Of a DNA stretch of 64,000 nt, positions 25,540-35,445 are shown in pieces; position 1 is the stretch's first letter, and the number at the start of each line of letters is the position of its first letter. Position numbers and translations under genes: made by a program. Where the stretch lies: positions 1-64,000 of the forward strand of contig NZ_CANMAH010000011.1 in NCBI RefSeq assembly GCF_947495825.1. Direction: 5' to 3'. The notes under the pieces were generated by a model. That model made no database searches. It saw only the letters and a list, made by a program, of their open reading frames with translations, and was not told where the DNA came from. This DNA is from an uncultured Psychrobacter sp. GTDB taxonomy: Bacteria; Pseudomonadota; Gammaproteobacteria; Pseudomonadales; Moraxellaceae.

Positions 25540-27174
25540 ATGAACGAGCAAAAACAGATTCCAAAGCCTCTTCTCGACAAGTTTCGTCGCAGGCTCTACA
25601 CCACTGAACATACAGTTGGTGAAAACAATACTGAAATATTGGGTTTAGATTTACACAGACCGGTATTCTTCTTTACCGCTATTGCCGTTGTTGGCTTTGT
25701 ATTGTTTGCCTTATTACTACCTAATATAGCCAATTCTTGGCTCAATGGTACTAAAGATTGGGTGGTCAATGGTTTTGACTGGCTCTTTGTCAGTACAGCT
25801 AATATCATGGTGATATTTAGCCTAATACTAATTGTATCTCCTTATGGCAGCATTCGCATTGGCGGTATGAATGCAAAACCTGATTTTAATCGGCGCTCGT
25901 GGCTCTCCATGCTGTTCGCAGCTGGTATGGGCATTGGCCTTATGTTTTGGAGTGTGGCTGAGCCATTGGCTTATGCAAGCGGTTGGGCAGGTACACCACT
26001 TGATGTAGCAGCAGACAGTCCTGAAGCTTACCGTGCTGCTATGGGTGCAACCATGTATCACTGGGGCTTGCATCCTTGGGGTATCTACGCAGTCGTTGGT
26101 TTATCGCTGGCCTTATTTGCTTATAACTTTCGCTTTCCCCTGACCATGCGCTCCGTATTCTATCCTATTTTTAAAGAAAAAACGTGGGGTCTGCCAGGCC
26201 ACATTATTGATATATTGGCCGTACTAGCGACGATATTTGGTCTAGCGACATCACTAGGTTTGGGTGCTCAGCAAGCAGCCAGCGGACTTAACTATTTGTT
26301 TGGTTGGGACTTTGCAGGTAATTCTCTCGAGATTACTATTATAGTTGTGGTGACTGCTCTTGCCACTATATCAGTAGCACGTGGCCTTGATGGCGGGGTT
26401 AAACTTTTGAGTAACGTCAATATGCTGGTTGCTTTAGCCTTGCTATTGTTTGTGTTTTTCGTTGGCAACTCACTTGGACTGCTTAGCAAAATCGGTGCCA
26501 CCGCTGTTGATTATGCAACCTATATTATCCCCTTGTCTAATCCTGTAGGCCGCGGTGATGATGAGTTTTTTCACGGCTGGACTGTGTTTTATTGGGCATG
26601 GTGGATCAGTTGGTCACCATTCGTAGGTATGTTTATCGCTCGTATCTCAAAAGGCCGTACAGTACGCGAGTTTATCACCTCAGTGATGTTAGCCCCTACG
26701 CTTGTAACCATCGTCTGGATGACGGTATTTGGACAGTCAGGATTGAGTCAATATAACAATCAAGTCGGTGAGCTGGCAGAGGGTGTTAGTGATGCCTCCT
26801 TGACCTTGTTTCAGATGTTGGCAAATCTGCCTTTAGGGACTATTACCTCTTTCATTGCTATTATTCTAGTAATGGTGTTTTTTGTGACCTCATCAGACTC
26901 AGGCTCCTTGGTGGTTGATACGATTACAGCAGGTGGTAAGCTTGAAGCTTCCATATATCAGCGTATATTCTGGGCGGTTGCTCAAGGTCTTATTGCTATT
27001 GCTCTGCTCTATGGCGGCGGCGCACAAGCTCTAAAAACCATCCAAGCAGGCTCAGTAAGCACAGGCTTACCTTTTACCTCGGTATTGATCGTTATGTGCA
27101 TCAGCCTATGGCTTGGTCTACGCAGGATTTATAAAGCGCGCGAACAGATGCTCTCAGAGCTTGAAAAATACTGA
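25540..27174 (+). CDS. BCCT-family betaine/choline/carnitine transporter
   Basis: An inner-membrane secondary transporter for quaternary ammonium compatible solutes, with about 12 hydrophobic helices over 544 aa. The motif AGMGIGLMFWSVAEPL has the Gly-x-Gly-x-Gly form of sodium-coupled betaine carriers such as BetP, not the Asp-containing form of proton-coupled BetT. The tryptophan-rich signature FYWAWWISWSPFVGMFIA and RGLDGGVKLLSN are typical. The terminal tails are short, unlike the long osmosensory tails of BetP. ATG 25540 has AGGAG 11 nt upstream; TTG 25495 is in frame but weak. Exact substrate cannot be read from sequence. A shared terminator follows. Confidence 0.9.
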   Translation: MNEQKQIPKPLLDKFRRRLYTTEHTVGENNTEILGLDLHRPVFFFTAIAVVGFVLFALLLPNIANSWLNGTKDWVVNGFDWLFVSTANIMVIFSLILIVSPYGSIRIGGMNAKPDFNRRSWLSMLFAAGMGIGLMFWSVAEPLAYASGWAGTPLDVAADSPEAYRAAMGATMYHWGLHPWGIYAVVGLSLALFAYNFRFPLTMRSVFYPIFKEKTWGLPGHIIDILAVLATIFGLATSLGLGAQQAASGLNYLFGWDFAGNSLEITIIVVVTALATISVARGLDGGVKLLSNVNMLVALALLLFVFFVGNSLGLLSKIGATAVDYATYIIPLSNPVGRGDDEFFHGWTVFYWAWWISWSPFVGMFIARISKGRTVREFITSVMLAPTLVTIVWMTVFGQSGLSQYNNQVGELAEGVSDASLTLFQMLANLPLGTITSFIAIILVMVFFVTSSDSGSLVVDTITAGGKLEASIYQRIFWAVAQGLIAIALLYGGGAQALKTIQAGSVSTGLPFTSVLIVMCISLWLGLRRIYKAREQMLSELEKY

Positions 27175-27194
27175 TAAATCATTTACTTCTAACC

Positions 27195-27230
27195 AAAAAA
27201 CCCAGTTCTATAATTTGAACTGGGTTTTTT
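27195..27230. terminator. Bidirectional terminator between the BCCT gene and rraA
   Basis: AAAAAACCCAGTTC (27195-27208) and GAACTGGGTTTTTT (27217-27230) form a perfect 14-bp stem with an 8-nt loop, with A6 and T6 on either side, serving convergent genes. Confidence 0.92.
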
Positions 27231-27292
27231 CTTTATAACCACTGACAATATATGCTTATTTGTCCTCGCAACAGCTTGATGACCATAATAAT

Positions 27293-27829
27293 TTACGCTA
27301 TTAAAGGCTTATGATTTGCAATAATGCCATTGTTATCAGCATAAATGAACATACCAGAATTAAGCGTTAAATCGCCAAAGCTGATTTCAATATCTGTTTG
27401 ACCTTCATCTCGGCGGGTTGACTTACGCGGAATGCAGCCCAATGCCATCACACCAATATCCATTTGTGCCATGTCATCGACATCACGGACGCAGCCATAC
27501 ACAATGACACCAGCCCAGCCATTATCTATCGCTGACTGTGCAATCATATCGCCGAGCAGCGCACAGCGCATCGAGCCACCACCATCGACGACCAATACTT
27601 TGCCTTCACCATTTTTATCTTTACCGTCACTATTCAATAACGCCTTTACACGGCTGTTATCTTCAAAGCATTTGACAGTCACAATCTCGCCACAGAATTT
27701 ATCTTTGGCACCAAAGCTATAGAACGACTTGCCTTCGATATTTGGTAAGCAGACTTGTGATTCAGGGTTGGCATCCAATAGATCACAGGTGACAAAGTTC
27801 TCTTTGTTCATTGCTATTGATTCTGACAT
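27293..27829 (-). CDS. rraA: RraA family protein, regulator of RNase E activity
   Basis: RraA of E. coli binds RNase E and inhibits RNA decay; some relatives are aldolases. The 178-aa protein has the family features VTCDLLDA, the GGGSMRCALLGDMIAQ loop, the GCVRDVD motif and the C-terminal DNNGII segment. The Gly-Arg-type catalytic positions seen in aldolase relatives (GCVRD) are also present, so a metabolic activity cannot be excluded. GGAG lies about 10 nt before ATG 27829. Confidence 0.9.
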   Translation of the reverse strand: MSESIAMNKENFVTCDLLDANPESQVCLPNIEGKSFYSFGAKDKFCGEIVTVKCFEDNSRVKALLNSDGKDKNGEGKVLVVDGGGSMRCALLGDMIAQSAIDNGWAGVIVYGCVRDVDDMAQMDIGVMALGCIPRKSTRRDEGQTDIEISFGDLTLNSGMFIYADNNGIIANHKPLIA

Positions 27830-27975
27830 AGTTATTTACTCCTTGTTAATGACTATCGGCTATTTTGTGGTCTTACGATGGTTCGTGTTGTTTTATTATT
27901 AAATGCTTAGGCTATTACTTCTAACAAAGCATGTTTATAAATTGGTTCAATCAAACGATATGATAGTGTCTTGAT

Positions 27976-28686
27976 TTACTTTTTGACACGAGTCATCGCC
28001 AGCATCCTCTTGTTTTCGATAATGTCAGTAATACTAGGCTTTGACTCAGCGCGATATTCACTGTATTTGCGACGTTCGTACATATCATGAGCTGTCATTG
28101 CCATTGCATTTGCAACACGCTTAGCTGAAATAGGATGCAGCGGTAACGACTCAGACACTAAAGGTGAAATAATTTTAAAGGCTTTTTGACTGATGCTTTC
28201 GAGCGGTCGTCCTTTGTGCTTGCCCAATAATAATGAAGGTCGAAAGATAGCCAAACGCTCAAACCCTAACTCCATGATAGCTTGCTCAGTCTCTGCTTTT
28301 ACTCTGTTATATAAAAACCGGCTATCGATGTCAGCATTCATCGCAGATAATAAAAAGAAGTTTTTAACCCCTTTATTAATGCATAACTTGGCAAAATTTA
28401 CATTATAGTCGTAGTCTACTTTTCGAAAAGCCTCATCACTGCCTGCTTGCTTCTTAGTTGTACCCAAACAACTAAACGCATCTGTGGTAGCATCTGCACC
28501 AACGCTTGCAAAAACGTCGGCTAAATTATCAAAATCATTGACCTGATAGAATCTCATGCTAGCGTTTATATACCGCGGTGGACGTCTCGCGATTACTATT
28601 AATGTATCATAGAGTTCACTAAGCTGTTTAGCAAGATGCTGACCAACCAAGCCTGTCGCGCCAATTAAAATTGCTTTTTGCTGCAT
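27976..28686 (-). CDS. Atypical short-chain dehydrogenase, NAD(P)-binding protein
   Basis: A 236-aa Rossmann-fold protein of the HTATIP2-like atypical SDR group. It has the glycine-rich AILIGATGLVGQHLAKQL at the N-terminus, CLGTTKKQAGS, and YNRVKAETEQAI, which supplies a Tyr-x-x-x-Lys-like pair. The FRPSLLLGKHKG segment is typical of NAD(P)H-binding sugar-epimerase relatives. The substrate is unknown. It is on the same strand as rraA, 146 bp upstream of it, with no evident functional tie. Confidence 0.78.
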   Translation of the reverse strand: MQQKAILIGATGLVGQHLAKQLSELYDTLIVIARRPPRYINASMRFYQVNDFDNLADVFASVGADATTDAFSCLGTTKKQAGSDEAFRKVDYDYNVNFAKLCINKGVKNFFLLSAMNADIDSRFLYNRVKAETEQAIMELGFERLAIFRPSLLLGKHKGRPLESISQKAFKIISPLVSESLPLHPISAKRVANAMAMTAHDMYERRKYSEYRAESKPSITDIIENKRMLAMTRVKK

Positions 28687-29054
28687 ATCCTATCCATTTT
28701 TCATAATCGTCAACTATTATAAAGACTATTTATGATTGTTAGTTTTATGATTGTTGAGTCGTACTATAGTCGATTCATTTTAAAACCGTTATAGTACATA
28801 GCCAGTGACCTCTCGATTTTACCTCGAACGGACTATACTTTGAGGTTAATTATATCTCGGTACCATTATACCTTGATACTATAAGGCAGTATCATAACTA
28901 AGTTACCTCATAACTGTCGCTACTATTCATGATTTATTGTAAGAGTTTTTAACAATGGTTCGACTGTCCACCAGCTATTTATCTATATTTTAAACTTTGT
29001 ACGTATGAGTATAGCGTTACATACAACTTCTTTTCGCTTTGATGATCAAATATA

Positions 29055-29083
29055 TTGTTCTAAGCGCAATAATTTGTTAAGAT
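29055..29083 (+). promoter_or_regulatory. Probable rpsT promoter
   Basis: TTGTTC (29055-29060), a 17-bp spacer and TAAGAT (29078-29083), followed by a GC-rich patch (GTCCGGC) that resembles a stringent discriminator. The leader would be about 190 nt. Confidence 0.45.
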
Positions 29084-29174
29084 GTCCGGCTTTACACGTC
29101 ATAGCTATTTAATTATTCCAAGTGGCTTTGACGCTTACGATGATTCATTAATATTAGAAAATCTGATATTGAAC

Positions 29175-29216
29175 ATCGACATCATGTTTGACGAGACGGC
29201 TGCTCGTCACCGATGA
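29175..29216 (+). promoter_or_regulatory. Hairpin in the rpsT leader
   Basis: TGACGAG (29190-29196) and CTCGTCA (29204-29210) form a perfect 7-bp stem. CATCG (29175-29179) and CGATG (29212-29216) can close it at the base. It ends 64 nt before the rpsT start and could be part of an S20 autoregulatory site, which is inference only. Confidence 0.35.
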
Positions 29217-29280
29217 TTGTTAAACCCATTATTGCAATCAACATTCATATTTTTATCTGTCTTTCATAAAGGAGATACGC

Positions 29281-29547
29281 GTGGCTAATACTGCACAAGC
29301 TCGTAAACGCGCCCGTCAAAACACCAAACGTCGCCAAAATTCAGCGTCACAACGCTCTATGGTTCGTACTTATCTAAAGCGTGTTGATGCGGCAATCGAA
29401 TCTAAAGATTATGACGCAGCTACCGAAGCTTACAAAAAAGCGGTACCTGTTCTTGATCGCATGGCTGATAAAGGCATTATTCATAAGAATAAGTCTGCTC
29501 GTCGCAAAAGCCGTCTAAACAAAGCTATCAAAGCTCTACAAGCTTAA
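29281..29547 (+). CDS. rpsT: 30S ribosomal protein S20
   Basis: A small basic primary-binding protein of the 30S subunit. The 88 aa show the family pattern: [18 protein letters not shown] at the start, [19 protein letters not shown] in the middle and [19 protein letters not shown] at the end. The start codon is GTG, with AAAGGAGA 5 nt upstream; E. coli rpsT also uses a non-AUG start (UUG). A terminator follows at 29574-29604. Confidence 0.97.
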   Translation: MANTAQARKRARQNTKRRQNSASQRSMVRTYLKRVDAAIESKDYDAATEAYKKAVPVLDRMADKGIIHKNKSARRKSRLNKAIKALQA

Positions 29548-29573
29548 GATCAGTTGCGTTAACGCTGATCATA

Positions 29574-29607
29574 AAAAAACCTTGTCCTAGTGGCAAGGTT
29601 TTTTTAT
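29574..29607 (+). terminator. Terminator of rpsT
   Basis: AAAAAACCTTG (29574-29584) pairs with CAAGGTTTTTT (29594-29604), followed by more T. A second small palindrome (GATCAG/CTGATC) lies between it and the stop codon. Confidence 0.88.
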
Positions 29608-29668
29608 ATCTATCCAAAATCTCCCAAAATATCATAGTCAAAAAAGCAATATAATCTTTAACTTAGTA

Positions 29669-30502
29669 TTACGTCCATTTCACTTCTGGTGGTAACAATA
29701 GCTTGCTAGGATGAAAACCTGCGGCACGGTAGCTGTCCATTAACGTATTAATCGGACGAACATAAACCTCACCGCGCCAGACAAAATAAGCATTGGCCTG
29801 CTCAAATGGTTTATCATCAAACCATAAAAATACGCCTTCCATCATTTTGGGCCAGTCATTCCAATCAATCTCAATCACATCAAACATTACCGCCAAAAAA
29901 GCAGACAACAACGTATCATGACTCACTGCTAGCATTAAATGCCCAGGCTGTGGCTGGTTTTGATAAAATAGCGATAAAATATCAAGACCACCTTGATAGG
30001 CGTTTTTTGTGCCTTCAAGATTCCCTTGCAAGAAGCGATTGATAAAATTGAGCACACCGATCTCTTTAAAGACTGCATTAGCAATCTCAGGCTCTGTAAC
30101 CAAGCTACCTGGCTCAACCAGCAACGACTGATGTGCAATATCGCGTTGTAACCCTGCTCCTTCTTGCATCAGTTGCGCAGTATCAATACAACGTCCAATA
30201 GGGCTTGAGATGCTGTCTACGTCGAGAGAGTATGGCAGATGACCTGCTAACCAGCGTCCCCAAGACTTCGCTAATACGCGCCCTCTAGGAGTAAGTGGCA
30301 GTTGGTAGCTGGCAAACCCGTTGCCATCAGAGCGCTCACGTAAAGAGTGTCTGGTAAACAAGATCAAGCGCTTATTCTCAGGTAACAAGCTGACTGAGGA
30401 AATCATACTATCAGGCAAATGTGCAGGGGCAGGCGCACTCGTCTTAAGAGCTTTTTGAGCATTGGTTTGCTCAGGATGTGACGAATCAGAAAATTTACTC
30501 AT
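29669..30502 (-). CDS. Histidine phosphatase family protein
   Basis: A 277-aa protein of the phosphoglycerate-mutase-like branch. The catalytic RHG-type motif appears as FTRHSLRERSDG, with the phosphate-binding Arg in SSPIGRCIDTAQLM and the second catalytic His in AVSHDTLLSAFLAVM. The N-terminal 35 residues are polar and probably disordered. No signal peptide is seen, so it is likely cytoplasmic. The substrate is unknown. It lies convergent with rpsT and on the same strand as the metallophosphoesterase. Confidence 0.82.
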   Translation of the reverse strand: MSKFSDSSHPEQTNAQKALKTSAPAPAHLPDSMISSVSLLPENKRLILFTRHSLRERSDGNGFASYQLPLTPRGRVLAKSWGRWLAGHLPYSLDVDSISSPIGRCIDTAQLMQEGAGLQRDIAHQSLLVEPGSLVTEPEIANAVFKEIGVLNFINRFLQGNLEGTKNAYQGGLDILSLFYQNQPQPGHLMLAVSHDTLLSAFLAVMFDVIEIDWNDWPKMMEGVFLWFDDKPFEQANAYFVWRGEVYVRPINTLMDSYRAAGFHPSKLLLPPEVKWT

Positions 30503-30667
30503 GGCAGCTAGCGTAGCAGATTATTGGGTAGTAGTGAACGAAATATGAGCCAACTAGCAATAAAAGCATGATCGTTAAATCATATAGAGGTTAGGACATC
30601 AAATAGTCATGTTTTACAATTATTATTAAGCAGCCAGTATTGAACCAATCACATGACTTAAAGCAAT

Positions 30668-31465
30668 CTAATCGACATCTACTACTCTGTCCCATGCAAA
30701 CTCAATCTGAGTGCTGCTAACTTCATTAGGATAAGCCCGAGGATTAACAATCACACGGGTATTACCAATACAGTAATCAAATGCTTCATGTGTGTGGCCA
30801 TGGACCCACAGAGCAGGCGCCCAATCCTCATGCATCCAGCTGGATAAATCACTCACAAAGGCGGCGTTACTAGGCAGCGTAGCATACTTCTCAGAGACTG
30901 ATAAAGCACTGATACTATGATGGGTCATCACGATTGTTTTTTTGCCTAACTGCTGGGCATCAATTAATGCTTGCTTTAACCATTGGCGCTGCTGAATATG
31001 CAGATCAATCGACACTTCAGGTGAAAATAGCGCATCACCTGCATATATCTGCTTATAATCACGCATGAAACGTTTGGCAACTACTAGCGTATCTTCATTG
31101 GCTTGATATTGATAGTCTGTCCACAACGTACACCCTAAAATGCGTACCTCGCCAATATCGAGATGCTGACACTGTAATACGCGAACGCCTAGCTGCGAGT
31201 CGACATTATAGTTATCCCAAGTAGCCAATTTTTTATCAAAATGCAGCACGTCTTCATTGAAGTACTCATGATTGCCTGCGATAGTAATAAGAGGCACCTG
31301 CAGACGCGCTGCTTGCTCCTGTAACCATGGCATACCACTATCGCTATTGGCAGTATCTCCCGCTACTAATACCACGTCAGCGTCAGTTTTGGGAATATGC
31401 CCTATAGGATGCGACTGACGTGCATAACTGTCAATATGTAAGTCACTTAAAATCTGTAATTTCAT
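30668..31465 (-). CDS. Calcineurin-like metallophosphoesterase
   Basis: A 265-aa two-metal phosphoesterase. The motifs run in order: D-x-H in LSDLHIDSY, GD in VLVAGDTANSD, GNHE in TIAGNHEYFNED, a histidine in VMTHHSISALS and the closing GHTH in WVHGHTHEAFDY. All metal ligands are present. I chose ATG 31465; the TTG three codons upstream is less likely. Substrate is not predictable; relatives include nucleotide phosphodiesterases. Confidence 0.85.
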   Translation of the reverse strand: MKLQILSDLHIDSYARQSHPIGHIPKTDADVVLVAGDTANSDSGMPWLQEQAARLQVPLITIAGNHEYFNEDVLHFDKKLATWDNYNVDSQLGVRVLQCQHLDIGEVRILGCTLWTDYQYQANEDTLVVAKRFMRDYKQIYAGDALFSPEVSIDLHIQQRQWLKQALIDAQQLGKKTIVMTHHSISALSVSEKYATLPSNAAFVSDLSSWMHEDWAPALWVHGHTHEAFDYCIGNTRVIVNPRAYPNEVSSTQIEFAWDRVVDVD

Positions 31466-31635
31466 ATCATCCAATATTATCTAACGACACCAGTTGTGAA
31501 AAATTAACGAACGATTACTACAATTAGTAAGCGTTCAGCATTAAGTAGGTTTGATGCTGCTAGGCCAAATTTTGCGACTGGTAATCACATAAAGTTAACT
31601 AGTGTAGCACTTTTTTTGTGACCTACAAAAAGGGA

Positions 31636-31660
31636 AAAGACAGCTGTTTAAGCTGTCTTT
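31636..31660 (-). terminator. Terminator of pyrF
   Basis: AAAGACAGCT (31636-31645) and AGCTGTCTTT (31651-31660) form a perfect 10-bp stem with a 5-nt loop; on the minus strand it is followed by TCCCTTTTT. It lies about 20 bp after the pyrF stop. Confidence 0.75.
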
Positions 31661-31678
31661 CTTATAATACTATAAACA

Positions 31679-32377
31679 TTAGATACTATTGAGTATCGTC
31701 TGTAATTTAGCAGTAGGATCTGCAGCCTGCGTGATAGAACGGCCTATTACGAGATAATCAGCGCCATCAGTCAACGCTTGTTTTGGTGTACAGATACGTT
31801 TTTGATCATCTGCATTGTCCTCAGCTAGACGGATACCAGGAGTTACAAGTTTGAAGTCTTGGCCATATAAAGCTTTAAGAGTTTTGGCTTCTTGCGCTGA
31901 ACAAACTACGCCGTCCAGACCGGCTTGCTTGGTTAATTGCGCTAAGCGACTAACTTGCGCATCCAAGCCATCATTGATACCCGTTTGTGTCAGTGCTTGA
32001 TCGTCCATAGAGGTCAAAACTGTGACCGCAATTAGCAAGGTATTTAAGTCATTGTCCAGTAAGCGCTGTTTAGCTAATGACATCGCTTCTAGGCCTGCGC
32101 TAGCGTGAACATTAACCATCCATACCCCAAGCTCAGCTGCTGCCAATACTGCCTGCGCAGTGGTATTTGGAATATCGTGAAACTTCAGATCTAAAAATAC
32201 TTCAAATTGACGCTGATGTAGCGCTTTTACGATATCAGGTCCACAACGAGTGAACAACTCCTTGCCTACTTTTAAACGACATAGCGCTGGATCGAGCTTT
32301 TCAGCCAACTCTATTGCTGCCTCCATCGTCATATTGTCTAAAGCGATAATGACTGGAGAATTAATTACATTATTCAT
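31679..32377 (-). CDS. pyrF: Orotidine 5'-phosphate decarboxylase
   Basis: Catalyses decarboxylation of OMP to UMP, the last step of de novo pyrimidine synthesis. The 232-aa TIM barrel has the phosphate-binding N-terminus [12 protein letters not shown], the catalytic D-x-K-x-x-D motif in [12 protein letters not shown], and the C-terminal [15 protein letters not shown]. It follows lapA by 72 bp on the same strand, probably as one transcript. Confidence 0.96.
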   Translation of the reverse strand: MNNVINSPVIIALDNMTMEAAIELAEKLDPALCRLKVGKELFTRCGPDIVKALHQRQFEVFLDLKFHDIPNTTAQAVLAAAELGVWMVNVHASAGLEAMSLAKQRLLDNDLNTLLIAVTVLTSMDDQALTQTGINDGLDAQVSRLAQLTKQAGLDGVVCSAQEAKTLKALYGQDFKLVTPGIRLAEDNADDQKRICTPKQALTDGADYLVIGRSITQAADPTAKLQTILNSI

Positions 32378-32449
32378 GGTGCTGCCATATCAATATTGAA
32401 TTTATTAAGTATTATATATAGGTGGATCATTGATTAACCATTACATAAT

Positions 32450-32857
32450 TTAGTTTCGCTTTTGCTTAGTAAGCGTAGCATTCTCATCCACATTGCTTGC
32501 TACTGTATCATGTGCGCTAGTCACTGACGAACCATAAACAGCTTCTTCAACTGTCGGTGCATTCGCTTGACGATCAATAACGACGTTGGCCTGGGTTACT
32601 TGTTCTTGTAAATTAGCATTTAACTTTTGCAAACGCGATATTTCCCATTTATTCTGTAATACACGGAAAATTAATAACGCTAATAGCATACCAATCACAA
32701 TACCAAGTATCAGACAAAGTATAAGTAATAGTCCTAGATTCATCGTAGGAGCTTGCAAGAACAGTAGGTTCACGCCAATATCGGTATTATTGGCTATCAC
32801 CAAACCAAGCGCATAAGCAAAACTTAAAAATAATAAAACGAACAGTATAAAGCGCAT
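32450..32857 (-). CDS. lapA: LapA-domain membrane protein
   Basis: A 135-aa inner-membrane protein of the lipopolysaccharide assembly protein A (YciS) family. Two hydrophobic helices lie at about residues 3-22 and 38-65, joined by a short periplasmic loop with the family's NNTDIGVNLLF pattern. A cytoplasmic coiled coil follows (about 70-95), then a polar tail. In E. coli LapA with LapB helps control LPS synthesis through LpxC turnover. I chose ATG 32857, which has GAGG 10 nt upstream. It lies between ihfB and pyrF; no lapB gene is present here. Confidence 0.85.
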   Translation of the reverse strand: MRFILFVLLFLSFAYALGLVIANNTDIGVNLLFLQAPTMNLGLLLILCLILGIVIGMLLALLIFRVLQNKWEISRLQKLNANLQEQVTQANVVIDRQANAPTVEEAVYGSSVTSAHDTVASNVDENATLTKQKRN

Positions 32858-33008
32858 GATATGCATACCTCGACAAAAATGTACGAAAACACCTGCTTAT
32901 TAATATCTAATAAAGGTAAAATAAGTAAATTGAATAACTAATTAGTCATGATAAATCATAAGCACCCATTACTTTATACTTGTTCTGTTAATCATCATCC
33001 TTTATCAG

Positions 33009-33311
33009 CTATGAGGCTACTTTGTCGTTGACCGCTTCACGCAGTGCTTTACCTGGTTTAAAATGAGGAATGGCTTTAGCAGGTACTGGTACGCTCTCTC
33101 CAGTCTTTGGATTTCGACCCATGCGAGCACGTCGGTGATGCAAACAAAAACTACCAAACCCTCGAACCTCAACACGGCCATCATTAGCTAAAGTATCTAC
33201 CATCAAGTTTAATATTTCCCGTACAGCATCATCAACAACCATCTCAGTCATGGTGTCACAGCTCACACTCAAATTACTAATAAAGTCGGATTTATTAATC
33301 GCTTGTTGCAT
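33009..33311 (-). CDS. ihfB: Integration host factor subunit beta
   Basis: A subunit of the sequence-specific DNA-bending heterodimer IHF. The 100 aa share the HU fold but carry IHF-beta features: INKSDFISNL at the start, GFGSFCLHHRRARMGRNPKTG with the intercalating Pro, and HFKPGKALREAVN at the end. It lies downstream of rpsA, as in many gammaproteobacteria, and upstream of lapA. Confidence 0.95.
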   Translation of the reverse strand: MQQAINKSDFISNLSVSCDTMTEMVVDDAVREILNLMVDTLANDGRVEVRGFGSFCLHHRRARMGRNPKTGESVPVPAKAIPHFKPGKALREAVNDKVAS

Positions 33312-33701
33312 CGTTACAGTTGCCCTATTAATTTATAGTCGTCATCTCGGTTGTTTATATAGACAGGTAAATAATTACTTACCCTACTATTAAACCAAGA
33401 ATAAGATATCATTGTCCAATTCTTACTAACAATTGGTTAAAACATCATTTAAACCAATATTTTAGCTAAAATTACTATTAAAATCACAAAGTATATTTGA
33501 ATCGATATTATGAATAAAACTAGAACATAAATAGTCCTCGTTTTAAATTATACGTCATCCAAAAGTTCTATCAGTAGTTTACATTTCGTTACTCATAGTT
33601 GCAAATAATAGCTGAAATTACTGGCAATAGAAATAAAAAATAAACATTTCTGTACGTCAAATATATTTATATATTATTTTTTTGAACAAAAACTAAATAA
33701 A
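33312..33701. other. Intergenic region between rpsA terminator and ihfB
   Basis: About 390 bp, very AT-rich, presumably with the ihfB promoter. ATTGGTT (33432-33438) and AACCAAT (33452-33458) form an inverted repeat of unknown meaning. I see no gene here. Confidence 0.4.
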
Positions 33702-33725
33702 AAAAAGCGACCGAAGTCGCTTTTT
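33702..33725 (-). terminator. Terminator of rpsA with UUCG loop
   Basis: AAAAAGCGAC (33702-33711) and GTCGCTTTTT (33716-33725) form a perfect 10-bp stem. On the minus strand the loop reads TTCG, an extra-stable tetraloop, followed by a T-run. It lies 30 bp after the rpsA stop. Confidence 0.92.
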
Positions 33726-33756
33726 CCATACTAAGAATACATTAGTAGCTTAAAGC

Positions 33757-35445
33757 TTACTGCATCTGTTCTTTGATCAAATCACCAATTGTTTTTGGTT
33801 GTGCATCAGAACCTGGAGCAGCAGTTGTATTAGTGCTACCTAGATCTTTAATCGCTTGACGCTCTTCAGCTTCGTCTTTCGCTTTGATAGACAAGTTGAT
33901 GTTACGAGTCTTACGATCTACACTGATGATTTTCGCTTCAACGTCATCACCAACGCTTAGATGCTTAGTTGCATCTTCAACGCGATCACGTTGGATTTCA
34001 GAAGCGCGTAGATAAGCTTCAACTTCATCAGCAAGTTCAATAGTAGCGCCCTTAGCGTCTACTTCTTTTACTTTACCATTGACGATAGCACCACGGTCGT
34101 TACTAACTAGGTACTCGTTGAATGGATCTGAGCTTAACTGCTTCACGCCTAGACTGATACGGTTTGCTTCTGCATCTACAGACAATACCATGGCTTCTAC
34201 GGTGTCACCTTTGTTGTAGTTACGGATAGCTTCTTCACCAGTCTCATTCCAAGAGATATCAGATAAGTGAACCAGACCGTCAATACCACCGTCTAGACCG
34301 ATAAAGATACCAAAATCAGTGATTGATTTGATCGTACCAGTGATTTTATCACCACGCTCATGTTTCTTATCAAACTCTTCCCATGGATTTGCTAGGGTTT
34401 GCTTGATACCTAAGCTGATACGACGACGCTCTTCATCAATATCTAGGATCATCACATCAATTTCATCGCCTACTTGGACGACTTTTGATGGGTGGATGTT
34501 TTTGTTAGTGTGATCCATTTCTGATACGTGTACCAAACCTTCGATACCTTCAGAAATTTCAGCAAAGCAACCATAATCTGTCAAGTTAGTTACGCGTGCT
34601 TTAACCACACTACCAACTGGGTAAGTGCCGCCAACGTTGTCCCAAGGATCAGTACCAAGTTGTTTTAGACCTAGGCTTACGCGATTGCGCTCACGGTCGA
34701 ACTTCAATACTTTAACTTTAAGGTCTTGACCAACTTCAACCACCTCAGATGGGTGCTTGATACGGCGCCATGCCATGTCAGTAATGTGTAGCAGGCCATC
34801 GATACCACCAAGGTCAACGAACGCACCGTAATCAGTTAGGTTCTTCACGATGCCTTCGATCTCGATACCTTCTTCAAGCTTGTTCAATAGCTCTTCACGC
34901 TCAGCTGAGTTTTCAGCTTCCATAACTGCGCGGCGGCTAACCACAACGTTGTTACGCTTTTGGTCTAGCTTGATTACTTTGAACTCTAGCTCTTTGCCTT
35001 CAAGATGCGTCGTGTCACGGATCGGACGTACATCTACCAATGAACCTGGTAAGAACGCGCGTACTGAACCCACGTCTACAGTAAAACCACCTTTTACTTT
35101 ACTAGAAATGATACCTTTAACGATTTCATCGTTATCATAGATTTTTTCAAGGACATTCCACGTCTCAACGCGTTTGGCTTTTTCGCGTGACAGTAAGGTT
35201 TGACCCATACCATTGTCAACTGCTTCAACCACAACATCAACACTATCGCCAACTTCAACTTCAAGTTCGCCTTCTTCGCTTAAAAACTCTTCACGAGCGA
35301 CGATACCTTCAGATTTAAGACCAGTATCTACTGTGATCCAATCACTATCGATGGCCACAACAGCACCTGTAATAACTGAGCCACGCTCAATATCCAGACC
35401 CTGCTCTTCAATGCTCGCTTCAAATAGTTCAGCAAATGATTCCAT
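33757..35445 (-). CDS. rpsA: 30S ribosomal protein S1
   Basis: The large mRNA-binding protein of the 30S subunit. The 562 aa contain six S1 repeats; the recurring segments [18 protein letters not shown] and [18 protein letters not shown] mark the central ones. The length is close to E. coli S1 (557). The first two repeats (about residues 20-180) are the more divergent, ribosome-binding type. The gene follows cmk by about 270 bp on the same strand, the usual cmk-rpsA-ihfB order. Confidence 0.97.
   Translation of the reverse strand: MESFAELFEASIEEQGLDIERGSVITGAVVAIDSDWITVDTGLKSEGIVAREEFLSEEGELEVEVGDSVDVVVEAVDNGMGQTLLSREKAKRVETWNVLEKIYDNDEIVKGIISSKVKGGFTVDVGSVRAFLPGSLVDVRPIRDTTHLEGKELEFKVIKLDQKRNNVVVSRRAVMEAENSAEREELLNKLEEGIEIEGIVKNLTDYGAFVDLGGIDGLLHITDMAWRRIKHPSEVVEVGQDLKVKVLKFDRERNRVSLGLKQLGTDPWDNVGGTYPVGSVVKARVTNLTDYGCFAEISEGIEGLVHVSEMDHTNKNIHPSKVVQVGDEIDVMILDIDEERRRISLGIKQTLANPWEEFDKKHERGDKITGTIKSITDFGIFIGLDGGIDGLVHLSDISWNETGEEAIRNYNKGDTVEAMVLSVDAEANRISLGVKQLSSDPFNEYLVSNDRGAIVNGKVKEVDAKGATIELADEVEAYLRASEIQRDRVEDATKHLSVGDDVEAKIISVDRKTRNINLSIKAKDEAEERQAIKDLGSTNTTAAPGSDAQPKTIGDLIKEQMQ

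Larger units (their letters stand above)
28687..29280. other. Intergenic region upstream of rpsT
   Basis: About 590 bp between divergent genes. It contains a plausible rpsT promoter (29055-29083), a leader hairpin (29175-29216) and a strong ribosome binding site, AAGGAGA, just before the rpsT start. The left part holds short imperfect repeats of TTTATGATTGTT near 28730-28755 but no gene that I can support. Confidence 0.45.
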
